In this document: piece by piece, positions 43,062-55,025 of the stretch
Layout: every line of letters begins with the position of its first letter
Numbering within the stretch: position 1 is the stretch's first letter
Assembly (NCBI RefSeq): GCF_963966145.1
Contig: NC_091046.1
Location: forward strand, 3,472,001-3,536,000
DNA: 64,000 nucleotides
Direction of reading: 5' to 3'
Source: Tenebrio molitor
Lineage: Eukaryota > Arthropoda > Insecta > Coleoptera > Tenebrionidae
Program-made: the position numbers and the translations under genes
The notes under the pieces: model-generated
The model's input: only the letters and a program-made list of their open reading frames with translations
What the model was told of the DNA's origin: nothing
Databases searched by the model: none

Positions 43062-43325
43062 ACTACGGTTGGCTTCAAAAAAAAAAAACGGAAACTGTCA
43101 GAAAAAGTTCTGTCAGATTTTATTAATTTTTTATAGTTTGAAACGGCCTTTTCGAATTTATGTTAAAAAACTGCACTTATGTGTCAGAAATGTCAGTTAT
43201 GCAAATACAGTACAAATACTGTCATACCATACAGACACAAATTGACATAAATCGAGAAATTAAATTTCCAATTTACATTAGGTCAAATTTCATTTCCCGT
43301 TTTTTTTAAGCCAACTGTTACTACC
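43062..43325. mobile_element. Probable MITE, about 260 bp
   Basis: ACGGTTGGCTTCAAAAAAAA at left and complement of right ACAGTTGGCTTAAAAAAAAC form imperfect inverted ends of about 28 bases. No coding. Confidence 0.55.
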
Positions 43326-43329
43326 ACTT

Positions 43330-44690
43330 CAGTGATCTTACAATGAGGGACATGGAATCATGGGCAGTCTGTTATTGTCATTTCAAAAAGTGTCAATGTA
43401 AATGCACCTTTACCGTCATTATAATTGATATTTTCAAAAAAACTGCGAACTTGGTTATGAGTAGCTAAAGTATGGTTTAGAAATTTTGACAACTGAATGA
43501 CACATCTGCCCAGTTTTCCGTGTCCCCAATAGTACACCCTTTCATTTTATTTTATTTATTATTTCCGAAACTATTCACAAACTCGCCGCATTCTCACAAC
43601 CAAATTTCCCATTCTTCTTGCGTTTTTCAATTTTTAAATTGGAGAAAAATGAAGAACTCCATTTATGCAATTCCATTCAAGATTAACCGCACACTTAACA
43701 TATTTTAACTGTTTAAAAAACAACTACTGCAACATAATTAACACTTTATTAGTACTTTTTATTAACTGTTTTCTCCGAAAATTGTTTCAGACAAAATTGT
43801 AAATAAAAACAGTCAAAACGTAGCTAAGTAAATATTTAACTGTGACACTTTGAATACGCGGAATTAAGTTAAGACTAAAGTCGATTCATCTAAATTGTGA
43901 CATTTCTTCAAGTATCATCTAGTGCCAAAACATCGCAGTCTTGTACCAAACGTCAGTAGCGCAACCCCTGGAGTACCCCAAGAAAGTAAATTAAGCCTCT
44001 TGCATTCCTTTTAGTACTTTTTTTTACTATTTCTTTTAAATCAGTGATTTCCTACATTTCAAAGAGGTCTTTTTTTCTCATCGTCATTCTCTTCTTCTTC
44101 TTTGACTCATTTACTCAAGTAGCTCATAGGAATTTCTTCTTTCGTAGGTTCCAAATTTTCCTTCCTCATTTTGATTTTTTCTTCCTTTCTTCTTGATCCT
44201 TAATTTCTTCTTCATTATATCATTACTTTAGTCGTTGGGAACTTAAAAACAAATGTCCCCTTGACTTTACCAATATGCTTCGCTTTCCAAAAATGTTTTT
44301 TCAGTTTTTTCATCTCTTAAAAGCACCTAATTACAAGTTTATTATCATTCATTTAGATTTACGCAAATTTCCACTAAATGAAGTGTTAATTAGAGTATGT
44401 AGTTAGAGTCTGAAAATCAACCACAAGAAACGTGCTCTTGTAACAAATTGTAAAAATGACGCGTAGTAAAAAATCCATAAAACACAGACAAAACATTTAA
44501 ATTAATGGTGTATAATGACTAATAAAGCTATTAATTAACTATTAATAACTTCAATGTTAAACCAAGAGTCGTCAAATTTGCCTCAGAATTATTTGCATTA
44601 TTAATTATACTCGACGTATTACCGATAAAAGGCAAAGAGATGATCTGGCTAAATAAACGTCACTTTGGTGTTAATTGAATTAGTTCTTAG
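43330..44690. other. AT-rich spacer upstream of the secreted-protein gene
   Basis: No gene recognised. Pyrimidine-rich between 44030 and 44220. Confidence 0.5.
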
Positions 44691-44691
44691 G

Positions 44692-44722
44692 TATAAAAGC
44701 GCGAGTATCGCGTTAATCCGCA
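44692..44722 (+). promoter_or_regulatory. TATA box and initiator of the secreted-protein gene
   Basis: TATAAAA at 44692-44698 with GCAGTATAA about 28 bases further on, close to the arthropod TCAGT initiator. The start codon is at 44770, leaving a 5' leader of about 50 bases. Confidence 0.65.
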
Positions 44723-44769
44723 GTATAATCGTGTGGTTTGCTCAATTTCATTCAAGTCAATTCATCAAA

Positions 44770-45432
44770 ATGGCGGTTACATTCAAAATGTCCCTCATCG
44801 TTGCAGTTTTCACTTTCATCTGTTTATCTACCAACGCGTATCCGTCGAATTCCGGCGAAGAAGTAGAAAGCACCACCGAAGCGAACGACACAGTTCCCCA
44901 AGACCTGTAAGTACCAACGACCTCTTCGGAGGGCAATCCCAGCACCCACGCTCATTTCAATCGCCTTTCAGGTACGTGATCAAGACCGTCGTGTACGAAG
45001 TGGGCATCCTCACCGACGCCTCCAACGACACCGACAACCTCAATGACACGTATACAATCGCTCCCAACTCCCCCACAAACAAAAATTACTAGTTCCCTTC
45101 CCAGGCACGAGCAAGTCGACGTCTCCTTCTTCAATCCGGACAAGAACGGCACCATTTTGGACCTGTCCCACATCCCCGTGCCCATTCAGACCAACGTGAG
45201 CGGCCTCTCCGTCACCGGACTGCTTCCCGGGAGCGACTTGGCCTCCATCTTGACTCCTCCAGCTGAAGCCGGCCCCGTTTTGCCCAAGAAACAGATCACG
45301 GTGACGCAGAACATCAGCACCACCAATCCGGAGAAAGGGTCCGAGATCATCTCCAACCTGCCCAAGCTCCTGGGGCTCACGAAGAAACAGGACAAGAATG
45401 AGAGTAAAGGTGGAGACGGCGAGGATGCTTGA
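44770..45432 (+). CDS. Small secreted protein, unknown family
   Basis: Three exons: 44770-44906, 44972-45049 and 45105-45432 (stop), with GT-AG introns of 65 and 55 bases and consistent phases, giving 180 residues. A signal peptide is clear (hydrophobic run SLIVAVFTFICLSTNA, likely cut near residue 23). The mature part has no Cys. It opens with an acidic stretch with glycosylation sites (NDT), then YVIKTVVYEVGIL, a central QVDVSFFNPDKNGTILDLSH and a Lys/Gly/Asp-rich C-terminus. GC content of the coding part is well above its surroundings. AATAAA at 45554-45559 fits a polyadenylation signal. No homologue recognised; an extracellular role is inferred from the signal peptide alone. Confidence 0.8.
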
Positions 45433-45559
45433 TTGAAATGTGATTAATGAATGTAATTTATTGCATTATTTGTGTATTGTAAAATATTATAAGTTATTAC
45501 AAAGAGAGTAGTGTTAAATGTGGAGAACTGTCAGTTGAGACTGAAGCGTTGAAATAAAT

Positions 45560-47590
45560 CGACTGAAGCGTACGAGATGACGAGGTCGGTCTGGAGCAAT
45601 CCGGATGATGGAATGTTACCTGCTACAAGAAGTAATTAAATAAATACCTGAGTGGGTGACTCTTCTACAACCGCACGGACGTACGTCTGAAATAGGTGCA
45701 CACTGCATTTCTTCAGACTTGCTCATAAAAATGCGATTAACTTCTGGTGCCGTTATAATCCTTTTATTAATCAGATTTAACTAAAACTTTATTTGAATCT
45801 TGTAACGTGCTTGTAACTACTGCAGCAATAAAAGATTTAACCACAGAGCGCTCGTGACGTATGACTGTCAAATTTAATAATTTAAATCAATTTGACAAAT
45901 GACATTTGCACTTTGCAGATGAAATTTATTTAAATAATAATTGTTCTTCAAATTTGCCAAACGTTCTACAGAAAACTATCGAAATGAATCAAATTTAATG
46001 CGCTTAATTTACGTGTAGCGTCGCCATTAAATATTTACATTTGGCCAACACCTACGTTGACTTATTTACAAATTAATTTTAAAAAGTTTTCGGCGAACAG
46101 TTAGTTAAAAAAATATGTATTATTTAAGTGTTAATTAGGTTGCAACAGTTGTTTATTGAGCCATTGGAATCATGGCCTGAGATACAGGGATTCCACACAA
46201 AAACAAAATTGAAAAATATCAAGGTCAGTCGACTGAACCAGTAAATATTAGGGAAAATGTGATTGTCGTAGTCAAAATGCGGTAAATTTGGCTCAGAGAA
46301 GTGGAAGATGAGTTTGTGATGGCGCAGTTGTGACGAGAATCGAGAATGTGACTGTCAAAAAGTGTTGACGCTGATGTTACCCAAGTAACTAGAACGTCCT
46401 TCGAGCAAGCAAGAAATAATCGAAAGTGATTGTTGATGATCATGCACTTGTTTCATAACCCATTATCTTAGTTATCATATCTTAACAACGCGCGATAGCG
46501 TTATTTGCAGATAAATATCGTCAGATTGCAAACTGAAGTTATCGTTTCCGTTTGTTACCTGCGCTAGTTAGTAATCTGCGATAATCTTGAATTTGTACGA
46601 GATAAGCTCAATTGGGAAAAGATAAGGCAAGGACTGATCTCGGACGGGGGTTGGACGTTCGAAGGGCTGAAACGTTTAGGATGGGAGGGTGAAGAGAAAA
46701 AAAGTAAATTACTCAAAAGAATAACACTACGGTTTTATTTCCAGAAGTTATGAATCAACAAAAAAGGTATATAAAAATAAATACAACATGTGAGAGTTTA
46801 TGTCACAAACATTAAAATTTATTTTGATAATGTAAAACTAAAGAAACACATGTATATAATAATTCTAATCTATTCTTTAGTCTTCTTTGCAAGTGCAACA
46901 TTACTTAAATTCGGTCTATCCTATACCATATGAAAATCATGTTTTTATATTTTACATAATAAATAGAGAATATAATGCAAATACATATTAGACAGCACGT
47001 CTCGCATAGAAACCGCTTGGTCCATGTTTTAAAAAATTACTTTAACGTCCTGCATTTAATTGTTGTTAAATAACTGTCCACACACCACAATCATAAGCAC
47101 TAATATTTAACTAAGACGCTTAATCCGCAGCCTTCGCATCGCAAGTCGATGCGTTTTCGGCAGACGAATTGCTTACTGTTGTGGGATCAGCATCTACAAA
47201 AGAATCAAGAGACAATCCAGGAATGGCAAGATAACAACAGAACAGAAGAGTCCAGGAAACGTGCAAACGATACCGCAACATCCATGGAGATCACGCACAG
47301 AAACAAGTACAGATAAAAAAAGAGGAAAGAAAAGAGAAATTAAGTATATGTACAAAAAGAGAAAAAAAAGAATTTATTTCCTTACACATACAGAGAGAGA
47401 GAGATCGGGCGGTAAAATATGTGCAACTTGATCACCTTTGCTTCTACCTTTACATCTCAACACAAAATATTCTCCACATTACATAGAACGAGAGTATTCT
47501 ACATAACAATACGGCGCATAAAATACCTATAAATTTACAGTGGACGACGGTATCACGATATCCGACACTACTACGACAGGCAGACCTCCG
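45560..47590. other. Spacer and probable 3' UTR of MEP-1
   Basis: AT-rich, no coding recognised. The part nearest 47590 is likely the MEP-1 3' UTR (transcribed leftwards); its end is not determined. Short GA runs occur at 47320-47400. Confidence 0.45.
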
Positions 47591-47599
47591 GCTCGTCAA

Positions 47600-50500
47600 T
47601 TACCTACTTTTGCTAGTGCTCGGCGTGCTGTTGCGCGAGTTCGTCGACCCCGTCGACGACGACGGGCTCCCCTCTTTGCTCGTGGTGGTGGCCGCCTTCG
47701 CCGGCTGCGGTATTATCGTGATTTCGTCGTTGATCTTCAGCGGTTTCATGATTTGATCGTTCTTGTTCGACGACGAGTTCTTCTTGTCCATGACCCTCTT
47801 GGCGACGACGCTGTGCGCCGAGTACACGTGATTCTCGAACTGCTTGTACATGCCGAAGGTGGCCGTGCACACCGTGCACTTGTACGAGAGGTGCGCCGGC
47901 TTCAGGGTCATGTTGTGGTCGCGGGCCACGTGGTTCAGCAGCTTCCACTGGTAGACCTGCAACGAGAGAAACAACCGCACCGTCACGAATCCCGAGTCCT
48001 CCCCCGGACTACTCACCCTTCCGCAGACCGGACACCGGCCGGCGTCCTTGCTCTTGTTGGCGGCGTCCTGCATGCTCGACGTGACGAGGCCGTGCGAGCC
48101 CAGCAGGTGGCGCTCCAGTCCTTGATCGGTGAAGAATCGAAATTGGCACTTTTGGCAGTTTAGAGGCGGCCTGTTGTAGATCATCTTCGGGTGGATCTTC
48201 ACTTTGTGTATCCACTGCATGTGGTTCCTCAACTGTTCTAAATCTTTTATGTAACCATCACAGATCTCACAAATAACGAACGAGTTCTTTGAGTTCGTGT
48301 CGCCCGGCTTGGATGTTATGTTCGCGTTGGGAGACGACGACGCTCGAGGTAGTGGAGTTATCGAAATGCTCGGCTGGTGGACAGACTTGTTCTTTGATTG
48401 GTTCTGCTGTAACACACGATCCGTCAGTCAACTTTACCCAACACATCGACTCTTATAAAGCTGACCAAAAAACACGATCGAGTCGTCATCACTGTTCGAT
48501 CAACAAAAAAATAATAATTCTAGTTGTTTGAAAAAATGAACGAGAAGCGGTGTGTTAACGATTAGACACTACTCAAAAACCAAGTTAAAAAAATACTACA
48601 AGCAGAGCATTTTTTTTTGTCTTTGATTATTAGCTGTAGGTGAGGGTGATTCGGGCAGGCAAGTCTGGCGTACCTGAATGGTGACTGTGCTAGAGGCGGA
48701 AGGTATGTTGGGGACAAAAGCCATGTGACCAGGATGACCTAGCCGTCCACCCAACTCCTGTCCACCCACCACCTAACACACATTCTAGCTTACTTTCAAA
48801 CACACTAGGCGCGACATCGTTATCTCATTGTACAACAGAATTCTTCTGGTTCTGTCAGAAGGTACAGGTGGATGTTTTATTTGGCGACCCAAACAAAAAA
48901 CCCAGACTGTCTGAGAGATACTTTTTGCACGACGTGGAAACGAAGCGGCGGAGATTTCGTCTGCACGGGTGGAAAAAATCCGCGATTTTACGGCAACAAA
49001 TTAAACACCAACACAGGTTTCTTTTTGTTCAGTAAAAACGATAAAGGAGAAAGTGTAAAATGTACAAGAAGCGATTTAAAAGAGTGAAAGAACAAGTAGA
49101 TATAGTAATGGAGTGTTAATTTTTAAAATATTTTAATGAAATGTGAAAGAATCGAGTGGTGTCGATGCCCGAAGTGAAGCTGCTAATGCCGGCTCTTTTT
49201 TTAATTGGTTGAAGGGGTAAGACTAAAAAATAAAGCTAATAAAATATTTAAAAAAACAGATAAAAATCAATAAGCGACACTTTTCATGCATTTACGTCTC
49301 GTTGAAAAACGCCAAGTTTGAAATCGATTTATTTAAATTTTTTACTCAAGAATTTACTGAATAATTAGCAAATCAATATGTCGAAAAACGTCGTTATTGA
49401 TCGCCTTTTTGTAAAAACAGTCTCAAGGACTCGGAAGTGTTGGGAGCTCAGTCCGGGCGAGAATGAATGAATAAAAAGCAAAAAACAAATGAAATGCACA
49501 AAGGAAATAATACATATTCGGTAAAAATTGGACTTGAGCAGTGAAAAAATTGTGAAAAACATTTCTTGCGAAATAAACGTTTAGTAAAAATGACAACTTT
49601 TAGGGAAATTACGTTTTTCATTTTGTAACTAGAATTTTCAAAAATAATTTTGAATGCTTCAAGTTGCCTGCCGTACATTTTTGGCATGGTTACGATATCT
49701 TTTGTTTGTCACCAGAAACCTAACCAAATTTACGGCAACCTCTTAACGAATACCCCTAAATCCTCTGGAGTAATTCCTTGTTGACAAATCTATAAATTTT
49801 GTGTTGGATTTTATTGCACCAGCTTGAACCCCAGCTGTTATGTATTAGTTGTTTGGTATTAATGCCGATGTCATCACGTTTTGTTTATCGCACACCGCCC
49901 CCCTCGCCCGCTTCCACGTCGTGCACCCTACCCGGTGCCGCAGTCTACGCCCTCGAGCCGCAGAACGCAACAATCGACAGACAACAAATCGTCATCACCT
50001 GATAGACCTGATTCCCGCTGAGTTGATAGTTGGTCGGTACGAGCACCGACCCGCCGCTCATCGCCTGCTTGTAGACCATCCCCGAGGGCCTGATCATCGC
50101 CTGCTTCATGGGCGTACCGAGCGACGGCCTGCCCCTGCCCCTGTGTAAGGCGTGCGACGAATTCGTGCTCAACAGTTGCATCTTCGAGAGGAATTGCAAT
50201 TGGGAAGATTTCATCGCTTGATATGAGGACATGTTGATTCCCTGACGGGCCTTAGGCACTCTCGGTATTTTCGCTGGCGGTTCCCAGTCGATAGGCGGGT
50301 CTAGATTCTTGTCGGGCTTGAATTTTCGCATGCACGCCACCAGGTGCCTGGAAAGTTTGCCCTTCTGGTTGTCCTCGAAGGGACAGTTGGGACATTGGTG
50401 GAAGGAAGGGGCGCGTTCCAGCCGGCCGCGGACCGCGTGCTCGGCCTCCATGTGGAAGAGGATGTCGTGGGGACTTCGGGCCTGTCAAACAAAAACCCCA

Positions 50501-52314
50501 ATCACAAACGACGACTCGCCCACGCGCTCGGACTCACCTCGTAAGTACAAAAGTTACACTTGTAGACGTAATTCTTCGTGTGGGGGGTCTCCAGGTGGTG
50601 CGCCATCACCAGCATCGACTCCGTCTTGAAGTTGCAAAACTCGCACTTCTTCATCGGATTCTTGAACGGCTCGTTGTTCTCCTTGCTGAACTCGAGATTC
50701 TTCATCAGCGAGTGGATCGTTTTGTTCGTGGCGGGGTTCTGGCCGCCTTCCCGGTCCCTCTTCTTCTTCTGCTGTCTCAACATGTCCGCCTGGACAAACT
50801 CCTGCACCAGGTTCAGCCCGATATCCGTAAAGAACTTGCCTAGTGGACTCTCAAAGTACGAGTACGACTTCTTCATGTCGCTTGCGTCGTCGTCTTTGCC
50901 GTCCTCTTTGCCCGAGTCGTCGTCGTCCACCTTGTCCGACTTTTTGCTCGACTCTTTCTTGTCCTTGCCGTCGTCCTTCTCCTTGGCCAGCTTGTCGGCC
51001 ACATCTTTGAGGAACTCCTTGAAGTCCGTCACCGGGGGCTTCTCGTACACGTAGGGGACGATGAAAGACGGCGCTTCGACAACGAACATGTCGTCCGTGA
51101 GGGTCGGCAGAACCGGGGCCAGAGCCGCCGGGTTAACGCACGACGACGGCGCTTTCGTGAGAGGCGGAGGCGGCGGGGTCGTCGACGACGAGTTGATGGG
51201 AATGGGGGTGATCGTGGCTCTCATGTTCGGGGGGTACATGCCTTGGGCGGGCAGCGCCATGGGCAAGAGTGTGGGATATGATTGGTTGACAGACGACGAC
51301 GACGACTTGTTGACGGGGACGGGACCCCGCCCCGACAGTATCGAGTTAGTGTCGATTATCACCAGCGTGGGCTCCTTCTTGTTGCCCGAGTTGTTGCTGT
51401 TGGACTTGGCGGCGATCTCGACCAGTCTCTTGGTGTCCTTCACCACGATCGTCGACGAGTTCGAGTTGAGGTGCTTCGACCTCTTCAGCTCGATCTTGTC
51501 GTTGCTCATGGCGAGCGGGTCCTGGGGCAGCACCTCCTCGATGTCCGACTCTTCGGACGAGTGGGACTGGGTCGAGTGCTCTTCCTTGTCGCTCTCAACG
51601 TAGCTCTTTTGCTTGTTCATGTTGCGGACGCTCCTCCGGGGGGGTAGCGAGCTCAAGTCGTGCTTCTTCTTCACAGGACTCGAGTCCAACTCGATCACCT
51701 CGAGCTCGTCGGACGTCCGCCGCTTGTCGATCGACCCGTTCTCCTTCGGCTCCTCGATGATCATCACGTCGCCGTCGCCTTCGCCCTCCCCCGAGTCGTT
51801 CAGCTCGATCGGCTCGTCGTTCTTCCCCAACCCGTTCTTGATGCTTCCGTCGAGATCGTCATCTTCGTCGTCGTCGTCGATGATCTCGTGGACCTCCTCG
51901 TCGACGCTCTTGCTCCCGTTGGCGATCTCTTTCTCGCTCGTCTTCGAGTCGCCGCTGTTGATGCTGTCCCCGTCGTCGTCCTTGTCTGTGTCGCTGTTGT
52001 CCTCGCTCCCCTCATCATCCCCCTTATCGCTCCTGTTCTCGCTCATCATGTCCACATCGTCGTCTTTGTTTATGTTCTCCGGTGACTCGATTTGTTCGTC
52101 CACGTCCATCGACTCGCTGCTGTCGACCGCGAGCCCTTTCTTGATGCTGCTCTGACTGTCCTCGTTGCCATTCTCCACCTCGGAAATGTCCCCGTTTAGG
52201 ATTTGATCGTCTGAAACCGGACCCAATCAAAACCTGGAAACGTCAACACCCCGACTCACCTTCTTCTTTGGAATGCATCTCTTCGATTTCGCCCATCTCA
52301 GCTTCAGCTGCCAT
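47600..52314 (-). CDS. MEP-1: MEP-1 zinc-finger protein
   Basis: Six coding exons: 52260-52314 (start), 50538-52210, 49999-50481, 48674-48772, 48017-48406 and 47600-47956 (stop). The total is 3057 bases, 1018 residues, with all phases consistent. The frame is open upstream of the ATG at 52314 to an acceptor at 52328, so a 5' exon exists that I cannot place. The N-terminal 250 residues are very acidic, with an IIDDDDEDDD run. The middle carries TLVIIDTNSILSGRGPVPV and SPLGKFFTDIGLNLVQEFVQ, which I recognise from insect MEP-1. Seven C2H2-type fingers follow: CEFC, CNFC, CPNC, CEIC, CQKC, CPVC and CTVC. In Drosophila MEP-1 joins the chromatin remodeller Mi-2 in the dMec complex for SUMO-linked repression; nuclear function is assumed here. 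Confidence 0.9.
49125..49595. repeat. Dispersed repeat, copy 1 (intron of MEP-1)
   Basis: Shares with 61625-62120, in the same direction, GAAAG..ATCGAGTGG, AAGCTAATAAAATATTTAAA, AATCAATAAGCGACAC and GTAAAAACAGTCTCAAGGAC, ending near GAGAATGAATGAATAAAAA. No terminal inverted repeats or coding. Confidence 0.8.
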
Positions 52315-52329
52315 ATCCGGCTGTACACC

Positions 52330-55020
52330 TGTCAAAAGAAAACAAAAATCACTTTCGGAACATCCGAAACCGTTCCGGGGCGACCCTTTCGAATCGCCCG
52401 CATTCCGGGGGACAAAATTCCTAAATTAAATGGAGAGTTGTCGAGTTGAAAATTATTACGGTTGCCTCTTTTCGGTCGATCGTGCGGTGGATGAAGTGGC
52501 TGCAAAAGCCTCTACCACGCCGAAACAACCCATTGTGTACCATTCCGCCAAATAAAATGCAAATTATATTGTTCTCCCTCGCGCAAAAGCGATCCATTTT
52601 AACCGACGCATTGTGCAACCAGAACAAAATATATATATTTTTTAATAATTCATGATGTAAAGTAACTTTTATTGTACCGTGGAAAGTGTGACTGCGCACG
52701 CAATTTGCGCCTTCAGAAGTTCTCTCGAGATCCTCCACATCTGAAGAAAAACCGCAAGACAATCGATATGTGAAAAACTGGAATTATCGACGAAGAAAAT
52801 CCAGAGGAAAAACTGAAAGGTCAGAGTTCATTGTAAACGAAAAAAAATATCTGATTAATTGAGTGAAGGTGAAATATTGTCTAGCAATAATCTTTGTTGA
52901 CATGTTTTTTGCAGTTTCAAAAAACCGAGATAAAATACATAATTAAAATGTTTTAATTCTCATTTGGTAAGAATTTTTGTTTGCGAATTTGAGCCAGAAA
53001 TATATTTTTTAAATGGCTACCACTTTTGTGTTCAGTCTGCGGTCCGCTTTGTTGAGTTGTTCTGTTAAATTCCATTCATTTTTTTTGGACTGTCAATATT
53101 ATTATGTACTTTATTTTAATTTAATTCCTTGAGAAAGTACGATATGAAGTGTGGAAAACCAAAATCACTGTCCATCGTGGTTCTCAGAATCGGTCAATGC
53201 GATGACGTAAAAACCTCAAATATACAACTCCCTTTGGCGGAATAATGAAGCGTAGAAAAATTCAATTAACATAAATTTGGGCTGAAGGGGACTTCCAGAC
53301 TCGGTACACGAGCATGACAAATTTTATGGTGACGTCAGAATCTGTATTGCAACACAATAGAAAAATTGATTCCAACTGTTCGAAGTCCAGAAACAAGTGG
53401 GAAAAATGCAGAACTGATTGGGAATTTGGCGAGAATAAAGACGTTTCAAATTTTCAGTCAAAATGTCCATCTCCCATGTGTGTTGGGAATAAACGAGAGA
53501 AAAATCGTCGATCAGCGATCCACCGAGAGAAAACTAAAAAAGAGACTTTTAAATGGCAGTTCCTATTTTTAGGAGTGTTGGGTTTTCACCATGTTCGACC
53601 GATCCAAACGGGGCGCAATCGATTGAGGTTATGTGGACGAAGTTGTCGTCGTGAACGTCAAAAATGGGGCACCCCGTGCCCGTCAGGCAGGACCGCGCGT
53701 GAATGGGGCCACTTCCTCCACCGCTTTCACTTTGAGCGCGTCCAGCGCCAGCACCCACATGTAACATGTCACAGGTCCTGTTGCCCTTTAGAGAGACGTG
53801 AGTGTGCCCGTGGAAATGCCAAATTTGGAAAGCACTCGACAGGAGCGGGTCCGGACCCCACCACTGATAGAAAGATAACAACACAATGCTGCCAACGACG
53901 CCGTGGAGTGGAAAATTTCCGGCTGGGCCCCCCGATCCTCCGACGAGCCGCGCACATAACCTAAACGTGTGGCGCGGACGTCGGCCCCGAAACCGCGCCG
54001 CACAGCCCCGTTCATTACCATAGACTCGGTCTATCCTTCAGATTCCCGCCATGGTCGATGGGACATCACAGCGAAACCGCACCGACCATCTGCACCGCCG
54101 CCAATGGATGGATGTGTTGTGTGTGACAATCGTAAATACCCGAACAAAATCCTTTGACAACCCGCGATATTCGAATGTGCCGACGCGAAAACGACACGAA
54201 CGGACGCACCAAAACCGAAAATGTCGATCCCTCGACGGTAAATGTCCGTCCTTTTGGCCGGGAAACACGGGAGAACAACAAAACTCACGTCACTAACCCC
54301 TAGCACTGCACTAAACTGCCAATATGGCGTCTAACGGTAAGTCACGTGACCGAAAATAGTGACGTAGCCGATCCGCTCCGCGATGTCTTAAAATTTTTTC
54401 ATTACGTAAGCACTGATACAAATTTACAACAATTTAGGATGATATCGATCGGGATGGGGCCCCGGCCGTGGGGGCTCCGTTCCGGCGTCTCTTTCGGCGT
54501 CGCGCCCGGGGCCATTCGAATTCGCGCCATCGACGTCGTCCGGCCGCCTTTGCGCTACCCTCGCCGAAAATTCGGCAAAAATCCGAAAAGGCAGTCCGGG
54601 GGCGGCGCGCGTCTTCGCCGCGGGCCGCACCGCAAAAAAGCGCCCCGAGGTGGATACCCCGCCCCGGCGAAAAGCCGACGACACCGGACACCCCCCTTTC
54701 TAAAAATGGTTGAGCCCGAACCTCATTTTGTTCATGTGCACTCCATATCTAATAAATTTTTCTTAACGCACTCCCGATGGTCTCTCGGTTCGGCGCTTTC
54801 TAATAAATATTACAAAATTAATTGCCAAACTCCGGGCGAAAAAAAATTCTTTCGACGGGGCCCCAAGCGCGACCCGGACGCGCCCCCACGAAAAAGCCCC
54901 CCGAAAGACACACTGGGGGTCCAGTTTTCCACGGGAAAGTCCCCGCCGATCGATTTCCACCGACTTTTACCACGATAAGGGCAGACTTACGGAAGCGTGG
55001 GCACCGGTTGTGGGGCGAGG
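52330..55020. other. Region upstream of MEP-1, GC-rich from about 53600
   Basis: Probably contains the MEP-1 promoter and a 5' exon, not resolvable here. 53600-54350 and 54430-54960 are CpG-rich with no conserved coding signal. At 54315-54345 ATGGCGTCTAACG is followed by GTAAGT on +, which could be a first exon of a + strand gene or chance. Confidence 0.4.
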
Positions 55021-55025
55021 GGCGG

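Noticed and set aside
51061..52155. Plus-strand frames of 121-180 residues
   Set aside because: Antisense shadows of the acidic region of MEP-1.
53314..53964. 216-residue frame
   Set aside because: No domain, biased composition in a GC-rich upstream region, no splice support.
54346..54978. 210-residue Arg/Pro-rich frame
   Set aside because: Stop-poor by GC content; no recognisable motif.
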